Shown: positions 43,304 to 55,419, counted from the first letter of the stretch. The stretch is DNA of 64,000 bases from Thioalbus denitrificans (GCF_003337735.1 NZ_QPJY01000001.1:722175-786174); one strand, 5' to 3'. A program made the numbers and translations. The notes: generated by a model from the sequence alone, not told the origin.

Positions 43304-44458
43304 ATGGTCTTTGAACTGATGGATACCTACCCGCAGAATGCGGTCATCAAGGTGATCGGCGTGGGGGGCGGCGGCGGCAACGCGGTCCAGCACATGGTCC
43401 AGGCGAACATCGAGGGCGTGGATTTCATTTGCGCCAACACCGACGCCCAGGCGCTGAAGAACGCCGCGGCGCGCACGGTGCTGCAGCTGGGTGGCAACAT
43501 CACCAAGGGGCTCGGCGCCGGCGCCAACCCGTCGGTGGGCAAGCAGGCGGCCATCGAGGACCGTGAGCGCATCGCCGAGGTGCTGGAGGGGGCCGACATG
43601 GTCTTCATCACCGCCGGCATGGGCGGCGGCACCGGTACCGGCGGTGCGCCGGTGGTGGCGGAGGTGGCCAAGGAGATGGGCGCCCTGACGGTGGCGGTGG
43701 TCACCAAGCCGTTCCCGTTCGAGGGCAAGCGGCGCCTGCTGGTGGCCGAGGAGGGCATCCGCGAGCTGACCGGGCACGTGGACTCGCTCATCACCATCCC
43801 CAACGAGAAACTGCTGAGCGTGCTGGGCAAGAACATCTCGCTGCTGGACGCCTTCAAGGCGGCCAACGACGTGCTGCTCGGCGCGGTGCAGGGCATCGCC
43901 GAGCTCATCACCCGGCCCGGGCTCATCAACGTGGACTTCGCCGACGTGCGCACGGTGATGTCGGAAATGGGCATGGCGATGATGGGCACCGGCGCGGCCA
44001 CCGGCGAGGAGCGTGCGCGCCGCGCCGCCGAGGCGGCCATCTCCAGCCCGCTGCTGGAAGATGTCAACCTGGCCGGTGCCCGCGGCATCCTGGTCAACAT
44101 CACCGCCGGCCTGGACATGTCCATCGGCGAATTCGACGAGGTGGGCAGCACGGTCAAGGAGTTCGCCTCCGAGGACGCCACGGTGGTGGTGGGCACGGTC
44201 ATCGACCCGGACATGACCGACGAGCTGCGGGTGACGGTGGTGGCCACCGGCCTGGGGACCCGGGCCGCGGAGATCCAGAAACCGGTACGTCCGGTGGCGG
44301 TGGCGAAGAAGGCCGACGGCAGCACCAACTTCGACGAGCTGGAGCGTCCGGCGGTGATGCGCAAGAAGGCCGTGGGCCAGCAGTTCGGCGCCGAGCCGGA
44401 GGGCGGGAACATGGATTACCTGGATATTCCCGCCTTCCTGCGCCGGCAGGCCGACTGA
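43304..44458 (+). CDS. ftsZ: Cell division GTPase FtsZ
   Basis: Tubulin-like GTPase that forms the division ring, 384 residues. [16 protein letters not shown] and the tubulin signature [16 protein letters not shown] bind GTP. The T7 loop [13 protein letters not shown] completes the active site of the next subunit. The C-terminal peptide [14 protein letters not shown] is the FtsA/ZipA/ZapD landing site; zapD is also in this window. The start has ACAGGAGGCG upstream. Nearly 90 bp separate it from ftsA, room for a ribosome site or internal promoter. Confidence 0.97.
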   Translation: MVFELMDTYPQNAVIKVIGVGGGGGNAVQHMVQANIEGVDFICANTDAQALKNAAARTVLQLGGNITKGLGAGANPSVGKQAAIEDRERIAEVLEGADMVFITAGMGGGTGTGGAPVVAEVAKEMGALTVAVVTKPFPFEGKRRLLVAEEGIRELTGHVDSLITIPNEKLLSVLGKNISLLDAFKAANDVLLGAVQGIAELITRPGLINVDFADVRTVMSEMGMAMMGTGAATGEERARRAAEAAISSPLLEDVNLAGARGILVNITAGLDMSIGEFDEVGSTVKEFASEDATVVVGTVIDPDMTDELRVTVVATGLGTRAAEIQKPVRPVAVAKKADGSTNFDELERPAVMRKKAVGQQFGAEPEGGNMDYLDIPAFLRRQAD

Positions 44459-44563
44459 CCGGAGGCGGAGGCAGCGCGCCGCGGCAGGTGCGTTGCCGGA
44501 TGGGTGCGGCCGGGCGGAAGGAAGGTTGCCCGCCCGGGCGGAATGGCGGCGGGGGGTGGCGCC

Positions 44564-44617
44564 GGTTGTGTGAACCGGTGCACAGGTTGTGTGCGGCTGC
44601 ACAACCTGTGCTACTAT
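44564..44617 (+). promoter_or_regulatory. Palindrome overlapping the likely lpxC promoter
   Basis: CACAGGTTGTG (44581-44591) and CACAACCTGTG (44600-44610) form a perfect 11-bp inverted repeat with an 8-nt loop. GGTTGTGTG also occurs as a direct repeat 21 bp apart (44564, 44585). A -10-like TACTAT at 44612-44617 follows, with TTGTGT at 44587 as a possible, widely spaced -35. Operator or attenuator are both possible. Confidence 0.6.
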
Positions 44618-44669
44618 GTCCACCAATTTTTTGGTGTTGCCGCACGGCGACAGGCAATCTGGGGCGCGC

Positions 44670-45584
44670 ATGATCAGACAGCGGACTCTCAAGAACGTGA
44701 TCCGGGCGACGGGCGTTGGCCTGCATACCGGAGACAAGGTCTACATGACCCTGCGGCCGGCGCCGGCGAACACCGGCATCGTCTTCCGCCGGGTGGACCT
44801 GGCCGAGCCGGTGGAAGTGCCGGCGCGGCCGGAGTTCGTGGGTGACACGACCCTGTCCACCACCCTGGTGCGGGACGGGGTGCGCATCGCCACCGTGGAA
44901 CACCTCCTCTCGGCCTTCGCCGGCCTGGGAATCGACAACGCCTACGTGGACCTGAGCGCGCCGGAAGTGCCGATCATGGACGGCAGCGCAGGGCCCTTCG
45001 TCTTCCTCATCCAGTCCGCCGGGGTGGAGGAGCAGACCGCGGCCAAGCGCTTCATCCGCATCAAGCGGGTGGTGCAGGTGGAGGACGGCGACAAGTGGGC
45101 CCGCTTCGAGCCCTTCGACGGCTTCAAGGTGGACTTCGCCATCGAATTCGATCACCCGCTGTTCAAGCGGGCGGCCAAGCGCGCCGAGGTGGACTTTTCC
45201 ACCACCTCGTTCGTGCGCGAGGTGAGCCGCGCGCGCACCTTCGGCTTCATGCGTGATATCGAGATGCTGCGGGAGCGCAACCTGGCCCTGGGCGGCAGCC
45301 TGGACAACGCCATCGTGGTGGACGAGTACCGGGTGCTGAACGAGGACGGTCTGCGCTACGAGGACGAATTCGTGAAGCACAAGATCCTCGACGCCATCGG
45401 CGATCTCTACCTGCTCGGGCGCAGCCTGGTGGGGGCATTCCGCGGACACAAGTCGGGCCATGCACTGAACAACCGCCTGCTGCAGGAACTGCTGGCGGAT
45501 GTGGACGCGTGGGAAGAGGTGACCTTCGAGGATCCCGCCGAGGCGCCCATCTCCTTCATGCAGCCCGCGTTCGGCGGCAGCTGA
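44670..45584 (+). CDS. lpxC: UDP-3-O-acyl-GlcNAc deacetylase LpxC
   Basis: Zinc enzyme for the committed step of lipid A synthesis, 304 residues. Zn and catalytic residues sit in [47 protein letters not shown] and [14 protein letters not shown]. In E. coli LpxC is controlled by FtsH proteolysis through the C-terminal tail; the tail here ends [10 protein letters not shown], which differs, so that route is uncertain. It lies 211 bp after ftsZ with its own promoter-like region. Confidence 0.96.
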   Translation: MIRQRTLKNVIRATGVGLHTGDKVYMTLRPAPANTGIVFRRVDLAEPVEVPARPEFVGDTTLSTTLVRDGVRIATVEHLLSAFAGLGIDNAYVDLSAPEVPIMDGSAGPFVFLIQSAGVEEQTAAKRFIRIKRVVQVEDGDKWARFEPFDGFKVDFAIEFDHPLFKRAAKRAEVDFSTTSFVREVSRARTFGFMRDIEMLRERNLALGGSLDNAIVVDEYRVLNEDGLRYEDEFVKHKILDAIGDLYLLGRSLVGAFRGHKSGHALNNRLLQELLADVDAWEEVTFEDPAEAPISFMQPAFGGS

Positions 45585-45617
45585 CGGGGCAGGGGGCCCG
45601 TCCCGCGCGGCGGGCAG

Positions 45618-46088
45618 TCACGATTCCGGCCGCCCGCGCCGCCGTGCCAGGCGCAGCAGGGCCGACCGCAGCGCCTCATCCCCGACCGCCTCGGCGGTCT
45701 CGCGCAGGTTGCGCGCCGTCTCCTCTCCCAGCGGCCGGGCTCGACGCGACGCCGGTTCACGGGCTATGCTGGCCCGCCCGACGCGGACCTGTATCTCCCG
45801 CACCGGGATGTCGCCCTCGCCTTCGAGTCTCTCCAGCAGCGCGGGCACCGCGTAGCGGATGCGGGTGGCCCAGACGGGGGAGTCGGCCAGCAGCACCAGC
45901 CGTCCGCCGGTGAGGCCGCCGGCCCGGCAGTGGGCGCCCAAATCGACTCCCAGGGTCTCCCTCAGCAGATGCTCGGCCCGCTGCAGCAGCCGGACCCGCT
46001 CGAGCAGCGGCGTCAGGCGGCCGCTGCGGGATTCGAGTAACCTTGCGAAGCGTATTGGAAATCGGCTGCGGTTCAAGTTAATCTTCAC
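45618..46088 (-). CDS. DUF721 (DciA-like) family protein
   Basis: 156-residue basic protein with an N-terminal DUF721 domain (LLERVRLLQRAEHLLRETLGVDLGAHCRAG) and VLLADSPVWATRIRYAVPAL, matching the KH-like fold of DciA, the replicative helicase loader in bacteria lacking DnaC. The C-terminal half is Arg-rich and likely disordered. The apparent GTG start at 46088 lacks a clear Shine-Dalgarno. It faces lpxC tail-to-tail and is divergent from the M23 peptidase, the usual gammaproteobacterial arrangement. Helicase loading is inferred from family only. Confidence 0.8.
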   Translation of the reverse strand: MKINLNRSRFPIRFARLLESRSGRLTPLLERVRLLQRAEHLLRETLGVDLGAHCRAGGLTGGRLVLLADSPVWATRIRYAVPALLERLEGEGDIPVREIQVRVGRASIAREPASRRARPLGEETARNLRETAEAVGDEALRSALLRLARRRGRPES

Positions 46089-46114
46089 CAGTTGGATATC
46101 AGAGCGGCGACGCC

Positions 46115-47065
46115 ATGCATATCATTCTCTTTCGGAATCGCGACGGCAAGTCCGGCGCCACGCGGCTGGGGCGGGGTCAGATGCTCTCGGTCCTGCTGCT
46201 GGCGATCAGCCTGCCCTTGGCCACAGCCTATCTCGGCTATCACCTGGGTTCCGCCGGCAGGTCCGCCCCGGGTGATGGCCAGGATTGGCTCCCTCTGCCC
46301 CAGGCCGAGCTGCAGACCTGGCGCCAGGAACTGCAGTTCCAGCGCTTCGCCCTGGACGCCCTGCGGGACGATCAGCAGGCGCGTACGGAAACCCTCGCCG
46401 CCCGCGTGGCCCAGCTCCAGGCACAGATGATGCGCCTGGACGCATTGGGCGAACGGCTGACCAAGCTGGGCGGGCTCGAGGAAGGGGAGTTCGATTTCAG
46501 CCAGCCGCCGCCCCAGGGTGGTCCCGAGGTGATGGACAACCTGGAGCCGGACGGGCTTAAGAGTCTCGAGTCGGCCATCGACGAGCTGTCGCTCCAGGTC
46601 GACAGCCGTGAGCGCCAGCTCGGACTGCTCTCGGACCTGTTGCTGGACCGCAGTCTCGCCGCCGAGACCCGGCCCACCGGCCGCCCGGTTGAAAGCGGCT
46701 GGATATCATCCAGTTACGGCCGGCGCACCGATCCCATCACCGGCAAGCGAACCCTGCACGAGGGGGTCGATTTCGCCGGGAAATCGGGCTCGGACATCCT
46801 CGCGGTCGCCTCGGGCGTCGTGGTCTTCGCCGGCAGGAAGGACGGCTACGGGCTGCTGGTGGAGATCGATCACGGCAATGGCCTCAGCACCCGTTACGGC
46901 CACAACAGCAAGCTCCTGGTGCAGGAGGGCGAGGTGGTGAAGCAGGGCCAGACCATCGCGCTCCTGGGGTCCACCGGCCGTTCCACCGGTCCCCACGTGC
47001 ACTTCGAGGTGCTCCGGGACGGCCGCCACGTGAACCCCGCACGCTATCTGCGATCGAAGGGATAG
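46115..47065 (+). CDS. M23 family peptidoglycan endopeptidase
   Basis: LytM-domain metallopeptidase of 316 residues. An N-terminal membrane helix (about 24-46), a periplasmic coiled-coil (about 70-170) and a LytM domain with GWISSSYGRRTDPITGKRTL, Zn-site HEGVDFAG, and HVHFEVLRDGRHVNPARYL. The key metal His and Asp are present, so it should be an active crosslink hydrolase rather than an EnvC-like activator. Such genes precede secA in many relatives. The cleaved bond is presumed D-Ala-mDAP. Confidence 0.9.
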   Translation: MHIILFRNRDGKSGATRLGRGQMLSVLLLAISLPLATAYLGYHLGSAGRSAPGDGQDWLPLPQAELQTWRQELQFQRFALDALRDDQQARTETLAARVAQLQAQMMRLDALGERLTKLGGLEEGEFDFSQPPPQGGPEVMDNLEPDGLKSLESAIDELSLQVDSRERQLGLLSDLLLDRSLAAETRPTGRPVESGWISSSYGRRTDPITGKRTLHEGVDFAGKSGSDILAVASGVVVFAGRKDGYGLLVEIDHGNGLSTRYGHNSKLLVQEGEVVKQGQTIALLGSTGRSTGPHVHFEVLRDGRHVNPARYLRSKG

Positions 47066-47141
47066 TCACCAGTTACCAGTTTCGAGGTAGACAATCCCTT
47101 CCCGCGACCTCGCTCGCTGCTAGTAACTCGACTGAAAAGCC

Positions 47142-47308
47142 TTTAACCACGAAGGACACGAAGAACACGGAGGATATGCAGCAATCGAGATTGTCAGCAT
47201 CCAGCGGGCGGCCGGTGATCGTCGAGTGGTGAATGCTGAGAGAAAGCGGGATCCCACCAAGCCTCATCTTGCTCTTCTTCGTGCCCTTCGTGTCCTTCGT
47301 GGTGAAAT
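47142..47308. repeat. Palindromic repeat family A, short copy A6 (outer arms only)
   Basis: Arms 47142-47172 (ACCACGAAGGACACGAAGAAC) and 47274-47308 are inverted copies, but the inner CGCAGATT arms are missing. It takes up nearly half of the 395-bp gap before secA. A TACAAT at about 47383 is the only promoter-like site I see. No SecM-like leader peptide is visible. Confidence 0.8.
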
Positions 47309-47460
47309 CTTGGCCTGTTTACGCCCGTTGTCGACCCTTGAAGATAACTATCCCGTAGCAAGCAATTTCCCCTTTCAGGCGGTACAATCAGCGCTTTATT
47401 CTCGTGGCCGGTTCCCCCATGCAGGGATGCCCGTCCAAACCCGATCTCCGGAAGAGACCC

Positions 47461-50256
<2,796 letters not shown>

Positions 50257-50259
50257 CGG

Positions 50260-50331
50260 GTGAGTGCGTGAATGCGTGAGTGCGTGAGTGCGTGAATGCG
50301 CGAGCGCCTGTAGGGCCGGATTTATCCGGCC
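50260..50331 (+). repeat. Six-unit 8-bp tandem array E2 plus palindrome, after secA
   Basis: GTGAGTGC, GTGAATGC, GTGAGTGC, GTGAGTGC, GTGAATGC and a degenerate sixth unit, starting 4 bp after the secA stop. They are followed by the palindrome GGCCGGATTTATCCGGCC at 50314-50331, as after rsmI. Confidence 0.9.
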
Positions 50332-50405
50332 GGGCAGGGCGTGTGGCTGTTGTCCCCCTGTTCCCGGCGCGCTTGGAGTCTCTGCGCGGGGCCGTATTCT
50401 GATTT

Positions 50406-50510
50406 CTCTCGCCAAGCCGCAAAGAAAAGCCGCGAAGGCCGGCGCGGGAGGGGGTACGGCCCCCAGCCATTGGTTGGGTCATCCTTTGCGTGCTCTGCGC
50501 CTTGGCGAGA
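50406..50510. repeat. Palindromic repeat family C (CGCCAAG), copy C2
   Basis: Left arm CTCTCGCCAAGCCGCAAAGA at 50406-50438 and inverted right arm at 50482-50510 (CTCTGCGCCTTGGCGAGAG). With E2 it accounts for most of the 304-bp secA-argJ gap. Confidence 0.8.
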
Positions 50511-50560
50511 GCAGCCGCGGTCTCGGGTTCAATCTCAATTTTCACAGAGGTGAGTGCATC

Positions 50561-51787
50561 ATGGCGGTGGGTCTGACGGGCTTGCCGGAGCTCTATCCGG
50601 TGGCGGGCATTTCTCTCGGCACGGCGGCGGCCGGTATCCGCTACCGGGGCCGCGATGACCTGGTGTTGATGGAGATGGCGCCCGGCGGAACGGCCGCGGC
50701 GGTCTTCACCCGCAATGCCTTCTGCGCCGCCCCGGTCAGCGTGGCGCGCGAGCACCTGGAACTGTTCAGCCCCCGCTTCCTGCTCATCAACGCCGGCAAT
50801 GCCAATGCGGGCACCGGGAAGCAGGGGTTGGCCGATGCCCGACAGAGCTGCAAGTCGCTGGCCGAGGCGGGCGGCTGCCGGCCGGCCGAGGTGCTGCCCT
50901 TCTCCACCGGGGTCATCGGCGAGCCGCTGCCGCTGGCGCGCCTGCAGGCGGGCATCCCCGCGGTGCTGGCCGACCGCGCCGGCGATGCCGCCGCCTGGGA
51001 GCGGGCGGCGCGCGCCATCATGACCACCGACACGGTGCCGAAGGGCGCCTCGCGGCGCTTCGAGCAGGCTGGCCGGACGGTGACGGTGACCGGCATCGCC
51101 AAGGGCTCGGGGATGATTCACCCGGACATGGCAACCATGCTCGCCTACGTGGCCACCGATGCCGCGGTGGAGCGCGATCTGCTGGCCGACTGCCTGAAGC
51201 GGGCGGTGGAACGCTCCTTCAACCGCATCAGCGTGGACGGCGACACCTCCACCAACGACGCCTGCGTCCTGCTGGCCAGCGGCGCCGCGGGGCTGCCGGC
51301 CATCGACAACGAGGGCGATCCCGCGCTGGCCCTCTTCCAGGAAGCACTGGACGGCGTATGCCTCGAACTGGCCCAGGCCATCATCCGCGACGGCGAGGGC
51401 GCCACCAAGTTCATCACCGTCCGGGTGGAGGACGGCGCCACCCCCGAAGAGTGCGCGGCCGTGGCCTTCACCATTGCCCACTCCCCCCTGGTCAAGACCG
51501 CCTGTTTCGCCTCCGATCCCAACTGGGGCCGCATACTCGCCGCCGTCGGCCGGGCCGGGCTCGAGGCGCTCGACATCGCCCGGGTGACCATCCACCTGGA
51601 CGATGTCTCCATCGTGATGAACGGCGGACGCCATCCCGACTACCGCGAGGAGATGGGCGCGGCGGTCATGAAGCTGCCCGAGTTCACCATCCGCGTCAAC
51701 CTCGGCCGCGGCAACCACACCACCGAGGTGTGGACCACCGATCTCTCCTACGACTACGTCAAGATCAACGCCGAGTACCGTTCCTGA
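50561..51787 (+). CDS. argJ: Bifunctional ornithine acetyltransferase / N-acetylglutamate synthase ArgJ
   Basis: Recycles the acetyl group in arginine synthesis, 408 residues. The precursor self-cleaves before the Thr in [20 protein letters not shown], giving alpha and beta chains; the motif is intact. Other family blocks: [40 protein letters not shown] and the terminal [11 protein letters not shown]. The bifunctional or monofunctional state cannot be told from sequence. The start has CAGAGGTGA upstream. Confidence 0.95.
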   Translation: MAVGLTGLPELYPVAGISLGTAAAGIRYRGRDDLVLMEMAPGGTAAAVFTRNAFCAAPVSVAREHLELFSPRFLLINAGNANAGTGKQGLADARQSCKSLAEAGGCRPAEVLPFSTGVIGEPLPLARLQAGIPAVLADRAGDAAAWERAARAIMTTDTVPKGASRRFEQAGRTVTVTGIAKGSGMIHPDMATMLAYVATDAAVERDLLADCLKRAVERSFNRISVDGDTSTNDACVLLASGAAGLPAIDNEGDPALALFQEALDGVCLELAQAIIRDGEGATKFITVRVEDGATPEECAAVAFTIAHSPLVKTACFASDPNWGRILAAVGRAGLEALDIARVTIHLDDVSIVMNGGRHPDYREEMGAAVMKLPEFTIRVNLGRGNHTTEVWTTDLSYDYVKINAEYRS

Positions 51788-51790
51788 GTG

Positions 51791-52062
51791 CTCACCACGA
51801 AGGCACGAAGAACAAGAAGAAAATCGTTTTAACCGCAGATTACGCAGATTTTCACAGATTATTGTTAGTGTTCTAACGGCATGGCACATGCTGTGCGCGT
51901 GAGTGCGTTCGGGGCTGCTCGTCCGGTAAACTCGCTCTGAACCGCGTCAGCCTGGTTCCACTGACGATAGTTCCGGGTTTCACATTCCAATCAACGTCAA
52001 TCAGCGGAATCTGCGGTTAGCTGCTTTTTCATTCTTCGTGTTTTTCGTGCCTTCGTGGTGAA
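51791..52062. repeat. Palindromic repeat family A, complete copy A7
   Basis: Outer arms 51791-51819 and 52031-52062, inner arms 51827-51861 and 51989-52020. It begins 4 bp after the argJ stop and ends 6 bp before the next start codon, so the gap is almost pure repeat and the ribosome-binding region of the next gene lies in it. Confidence 0.9.
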
Positions 52063-52068
52063 TGTTCC

Positions 52069-53037
52069 ATGACCGATGCAACGGACTGGCTGCGGGTGGT
52101 CGCGGCGGCGGTGTTCGACGACGCGGGCCGGGTGCTGCTGGCGCGGCGCCCGGCGCACCTGCACCAGGGCGGGCTGTGGGAGTTTCCCGGGGGCAAGGTG
52201 GAGCCGGGCGAATCCCTGGAGCAGGCGCTGGCGCGGGAGCTGGAGGAGGAACTCGGCATCCTGCCCCGGCGCAGCCGGCCGCTCATCCGCATCCGCCACG
52301 CCTATCCCGATCGCCGGGTGGAGCTGGATGTCTGGCGGGTGGATGCCTTCAGCGGCGAGCCCCACGGGCGGGAAGGTCAGCCGGTGGAATGGGTCGCACC
52401 GGAGGAGCTGCCGGAACGCGAGTTTCCGGCGGCCAACCGGCCCATCGTCAACGCCGTCCGTCTCCCGGACCGCTATCTCGTCACCGGCGAGCCGGCAGGT
52501 GATCCACGCCGGTTTCTGGCCCGGCTGGACCAGGCACTAACCGGCGGCGTGCGTCTCGTGCAACTGCGGGCCAAGGGGCTGCCGGAGGCGGAGTACCTGC
52601 GGCTCGCCGGGCAGGCGATCGAGTGCTGCCGGCAGCATGGTGCACGGCTGCTGCTGAACGGGCCGCCTGGGTGGGTGGAGCGGGTGGGCGCCGACGGGGT
52701 GCACCTGGACAGCCGCCGCCTCGCCTCGCTCGGCCAGCGGCCCCTCGACTCCCGCTACTGGGTGGCCGCCTCCTGCCACGATGCCCGGGAACTGGCCCGG
52801 GCCGAGGCCATCGGCTGCGACTTCGCCGTCCTCTCGCCGGTGCTGCCCACCGCCAGCCACCCCGGCGCGCCGACCCTCGGCTGGGGGGGCTTCGCCGAAC
52901 TGGCCGATGCCGCCCGCATCCCAGTCTACGCGCTGGGCGGCGTCGGCCCGGCCGACATTCCCCGCGCCCACGGCCACTACGCCCAGGGCATTGCCGCCAT
53001 CCGCGCCCTCTGGGAGCCGGTATCGGCCAGGAGTTGA
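52069..53037 (+). CDS. Nudix hydrolase (MutT) - thiamine-phosphate synthase (ThiE)-like fusion
   Basis: Two-domain protein of 322 residues. Residues about 8-130 are a MutT-type Nudix domain with box GGKVEPGESLEQALARELEE running to Gly63, expected to clean oxidised dGTP. Residues about 133-322 have a TIM-barrel ThiE/TenI fold (LVQLRAKGL, GADGVHLDS, YWVAASCHDARELARA, ALGGVGPADI). The TenI-like part has HLDSRRL and LSPVLPT motifs but shortened phosphate loops, so thiamine-phosphate synthase activity is doubtful. This fusion is common in gammaproteobacteria. It has no good Shine-Dalgarno because repeat A7 abuts it. Confidence 0.92.
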   Translation: MTDATDWLRVVAAAVFDDAGRVLLARRPAHLHQGGLWEFPGGKVEPGESLEQALARELEEELGILPRRSRPLIRIRHAYPDRRVELDVWRVDAFSGEPHGREGQPVEWVAPEELPEREFPAANRPIVNAVRLPDRYLVTGEPAGDPRRFLARLDQALTGGVRLVQLRAKGLPEAEYLRLAGQAIECCRQHGARLLLNGPPGWVERVGADGVHLDSRRLASLGQRPLDSRYWVAASCHDARELARAEAIGCDFAVLSPVLPTASHPGAPTLGWGGFAELADAARIPVYALGGVGPADIPRAHGHYAQGIAAIRALWEPVSARS

Positions 53038-53047
53038 AAACCCTTTT

Positions 53048-53210
53048 ATCCACAGATTACGCCGATTACACGGATTTCCACCGATCAAACCTGTTACCAG
53101 AAACGGCGAGCAGGAAACATCTTCGGGCGGGAGGTTCCCGCTCCATTGCCTGGCGCTGAAGCCGGTTGATGACAGGCTGGAAATCGGTGTAATCGGCGTA
53201 CTCTGTGGAT
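53048..53210. repeat. Palindromic repeat, CAGATTACGCCGATT variant
   Basis: Left arm 53048-53085 (ATCCACAGATTACGCCGATT...) and inverted arm 53179-53210. The arm is four near-copies of an (A/C)GATTAC-like unit, related to but distinct from the inner arm of family A. It lies between the convergent mutT-thiE fusion and yacG. Confidence 0.8.
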
Positions 53211-53256
53211 GGATCAGGAAGCTTTTTCCACGTTCCGGTCGCGGTGGCTGACGCGC

Positions 53257-53472
53257 TCAGTGTTGCGGTTCGTCGTCGGAGGGGGTGCCGGCGTCGCCGT
53301 TGCTGCCGGGTACCTGGTACTCCTCCGAGGCCCAGGCGCCAAGGTCGATGAGGCGGCAGCGCTCGCTGCAGAAGGGCCGCCATTTCGATGCCTCGGTCCA
53401 CTCCACGGATTTGCCGCAGGTGGGACACTGCACCACGGTGGGGCGGTCACGCTTGGGGCGGGATTCGGTCAT
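53257..53472 (-). CDS. yacG: DNA gyrase inhibitor / zinc-binding protein YacG
   Basis: Small treble-clef zinc protein, 71 residues. Four Cys (16, 19, 35, 39) in [10 protein letters not shown] and [12 protein letters not shown] bind one Zn. YacG inhibits gyrase by binding GyrB in E. coli. ATG at 53472 gives the family's usual short leader; GTG at 53505 would add 11 residues. It is the last gene of the pilB-to-yacG series on this strand. Confidence 0.92.
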   Translation of the reverse strand: MTESRPKRDRPTVVQCPTCGKSVEWTEASKWRPFCSERCRLIDLGAWASEEYQVPGSNGDAGTPSDDEPQH

Positions 53473-53620
53473 GGGGCTCGGGCTCGGTTCGCGTTCCGTG
53501 TTCACATGCTCGCACGCGGGGATGTAGGTGCAGATTCATCTGCACGCCTGTGCCGGGTGGAGAGGCCGCGTCCCCTCCCCCCAACCCCCTCCCGCGAGGG
53601 GAGGGGAAGCAGGCCGTGCC

Positions 53621-53688
53621 GCATTCACGCATTCACGCACTCACGCACTCACGCACTCACGCACTCACCCATCACCCATCACCCATAA
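53621..53688 (-). repeat. Six-unit 8-bp tandem array E3, after zapD
   Basis: On the minus strand, GGGTGAT repeats and then GTGAGTGC x4 followed by GTGAATGC x2 (53621-53668). It starts within about 30 bp of the zapD stop, in the same orientation relative to the gene as E1 and E2. A short GC-rich hairpin CCCCTCCCGCGAGGGGAGGGG at 53585-53605 follows. Confidence 0.88.
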
Positions 53689-53694
53689 CACCCG

Positions 53695-54471
53695 TCATAT
53701 CGGGCAGGAGGTCAGCTGGAAGTCCACGTCCTCCTCGGTCTGGGTGGGCCGCTGATCGCGGCTGGCGACGAGAAAGCGGACGGTGAAGCGGTGCTTGCCG
53801 GCGCTGATCTCGGGATAGAGGACGGAGGTTGCGGGCAGGCTGACACGGAGCATCTGGTAGGGTATGCCCGGGTCGAGGGAGCGCTGGAAGAAGCCGGCTG
53901 CGGCCAGGACCGGCGTCGGGGCGGCGCTCGAGCGTACCAGCCGCAGGATCAGGTTGATGGCGAGGCGTATCGGCTCGAAGTCCGTGAGCCAGCGCTCCAG
54001 ATCGCGGATGCGCTCCTCCGGCGAGCGTTCCAGCCAGTGGTGATAGAGGGGCAGGTCGAAATCGCAGGTGCCGCCGGGGATGGCGCTGCGCTGGCGGATG
54101 GTGCTGAGAAACTCGTTCTCGCGCAGCGCCTGGCCAATGCGCCCACTGTAGTTGTAGAGGCCTTCCAGCAGCACCTCAATTTCGTCCAGTACCCGGTTCA
54201 GCTTGTCCCAGTCCACCCCGGGGGATTGTTCCAGGCGGGCGAGGCTGGCGGTATGGCGCTCCAGTTCCTTGAGCACCTCGGTCTTCAGGTCGGTGCGATC
54301 GAAGACGTTGAGGATATCGATGAGGGTCTCGAGCGTCTGGCGGCTGTCCCAGACCGAAGCGCCGCGGAGGTTGTACAGGGCCTGGCTGAACAGGTGCTCG
54401 AGGCGCATGAAGATTCGCATACGCTCATTCAGAGGCTGTTCGTAGATCACCAGTTCGCCGGGCACGGTCAC
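53695..54471 (-). CDS. zapD: Z-ring-associated protein ZapD
   Basis: FtsZ-crosslinking protein (YacF), 258 residues. N-terminal YEQPLNERMRIFMRLEHLFSQ helical domain and a C-terminal beta domain with LPLYHHWLERSPEERIRDLERWL and MLRVSLP. It stabilises FtsZ bundles by binding the FtsZ C-terminal peptide, which is conserved in this genome's FtsZ. A GTG start at 54471 fits the family N-terminus. It sits between coaE and yacG as usual. Confidence 0.93.
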   Translation of the reverse strand: MTVPGELVIYEQPLNERMRIFMRLEHLFSQALYNLRGASVWDSRQTLETLIDILNVFDRTDLKTEVLKELERHTASLARLEQSPGVDWDKLNRVLDEIEVLLEGLYNYSGRIGQALRENEFLSTIRQRSAIPGGTCDFDLPLYHHWLERSPEERIRDLERWLTDFEPIRLAINLILRLVRSSAAPTPVLAAAGFFQRSLDPGIPYQMLRVSLPATSVLYPEISAGKHRFTVRFLVASRDQRPTQTEEDVDFQLTSCPI

Positions 54472-54557
54472 TCGCTGTCGATGTCAGGGGTTCATCGTGA
54501 TGTGTTGGCGATTGTCACCCACAAGGCGCGTCCGTGGCAATCGGGACCGGGGCGGCG

Positions 54558-55211
54558 TCAGTCGCCGCGATCGCGGCGGTTTGCGGCCAGTTCAAGGTAA
54601 TAGCGGTGCAATCGACGAATATCGGCTTCAAGATCGGTCAGTTCACGATCATTGACGATGATGTCGTCGGCCCGCGCCAGGCGTTCATCACGGGGCAGCT
54701 GGGCGGACAGGATGGCGCGGACCCGCTCGGTTGTGTCGCCGTCCCGCTGCCGCACGCGCTCCACCTGGAGCGCCTCGGGAACATCCACCACGAGGATCCG
54801 TTGCACCAGGTCGGACTGCCCGCCCTCCAGCAGCAGCGGAACCACCAGCAGGCAGTAGGGTGCGGCGCAGGCCGCGATTCGGCGCCGCATCTCCGCGCGG
54901 ATGAGCGGATGCAGGAGCGCCTCCAGGCGGCGGCGTTCGGCCGGCTCCGCGAACACCCGCTCGCGGAGCCGTTTCCGGTCCAGCCGGCCATCCGCGCCGA
55001 TTATCTCCGCGCCGAAAGCCCGCGCCACGGCGGCCAGTCCCGGCTGGCCCGGTTCCACCACCTCGCGGGCGATGAGATCGGCGTCGATGACCGGGACGCC
55101 CAGCCTGGCGAAACCTTCGGCCACGGTGGACTTCCCGCTCCCGATGCCGCCGGTGAGGCCGATCACCAGGGTGCGCGGGGTATTCGATTTATCGGTGGAC
55201 ACTGGCTGCAT
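54558..55211 (-). CDS. coaE: Dephospho-CoA kinase CoaE
   Basis: Last step of coenzyme A synthesis, 217 residues. P-loop GLTGGIGSGKST at about 18-29, the DADLIAREVVEPG substrate motif, and FAEPAERRRLEALLHPLIRAEM with VPLLLEGGQSDLVQRILVVDVP. ATG at 55211 leaves a 17-residue leader before the P-loop domain. The gene is normally next to pilD in this group, but here 636 bp of repeats separate it. Confidence 0.93.
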   Translation of the reverse strand: MQPVSTDKSNTPRTLVIGLTGGIGSGKSTVAEGFARLGVPVIDADLIAREVVEPGQPGLAAVARAFGAEIIGADGRLDRKRLRERVFAEPAERRRLEALLHPLIRAEMRRRIAACAAPYCLLVVPLLLEGGQSDLVQRILVVDVPEALQVERVRQRDGDTTERVRAILSAQLPRDERLARADDIIVNDRELTDLEADIRRLHRYYLELAANRRDRGD

Positions 55212-55270
55212 GGGGACAAGTATATGGCCGGTGGCCTCAATATGAGGGGTCAGGTTACGAACCCGGATTT

Positions 55271-55419
55271 TTCTCGCCAAGACGCCAGGAACGCCAAGGT
55301 AAAAAAATTAACAGGACCATTATGAATGGAGCGTCGGGCATCGTCTCGTACGAGTGCCACAGCAGGACAAGACCGTCAGTCCCGTGTTCTCCTGGCGTTC
55401 TTCGCGTCCTTGCGGGAGA
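55271..55419. repeat. Palindromic repeat family C (CGCCAAG), copy C3
   Basis: Left arm TCTCGCCAAGACGCCAGGAA at 55271-55299 and inverted right arm at 55389-55419 (TCCTGGCGTTCTTCGCGTCC). It is the first of three repeats filling the coaE-pilD gap (55212-55847), which has no gene. Confidence 0.8.

Noticed and set aside
47066-47460. SecM-type arrest peptide upstream of secA
   Set aside because: No short open frame with a signal peptide and arrest motif; the gap is mostly family A arms.
52000-52068. TPP riboswitch before the mutT-thiE fusion
   Set aside because: No THI-box motifs; the sequence is the right arm of repeat A7.
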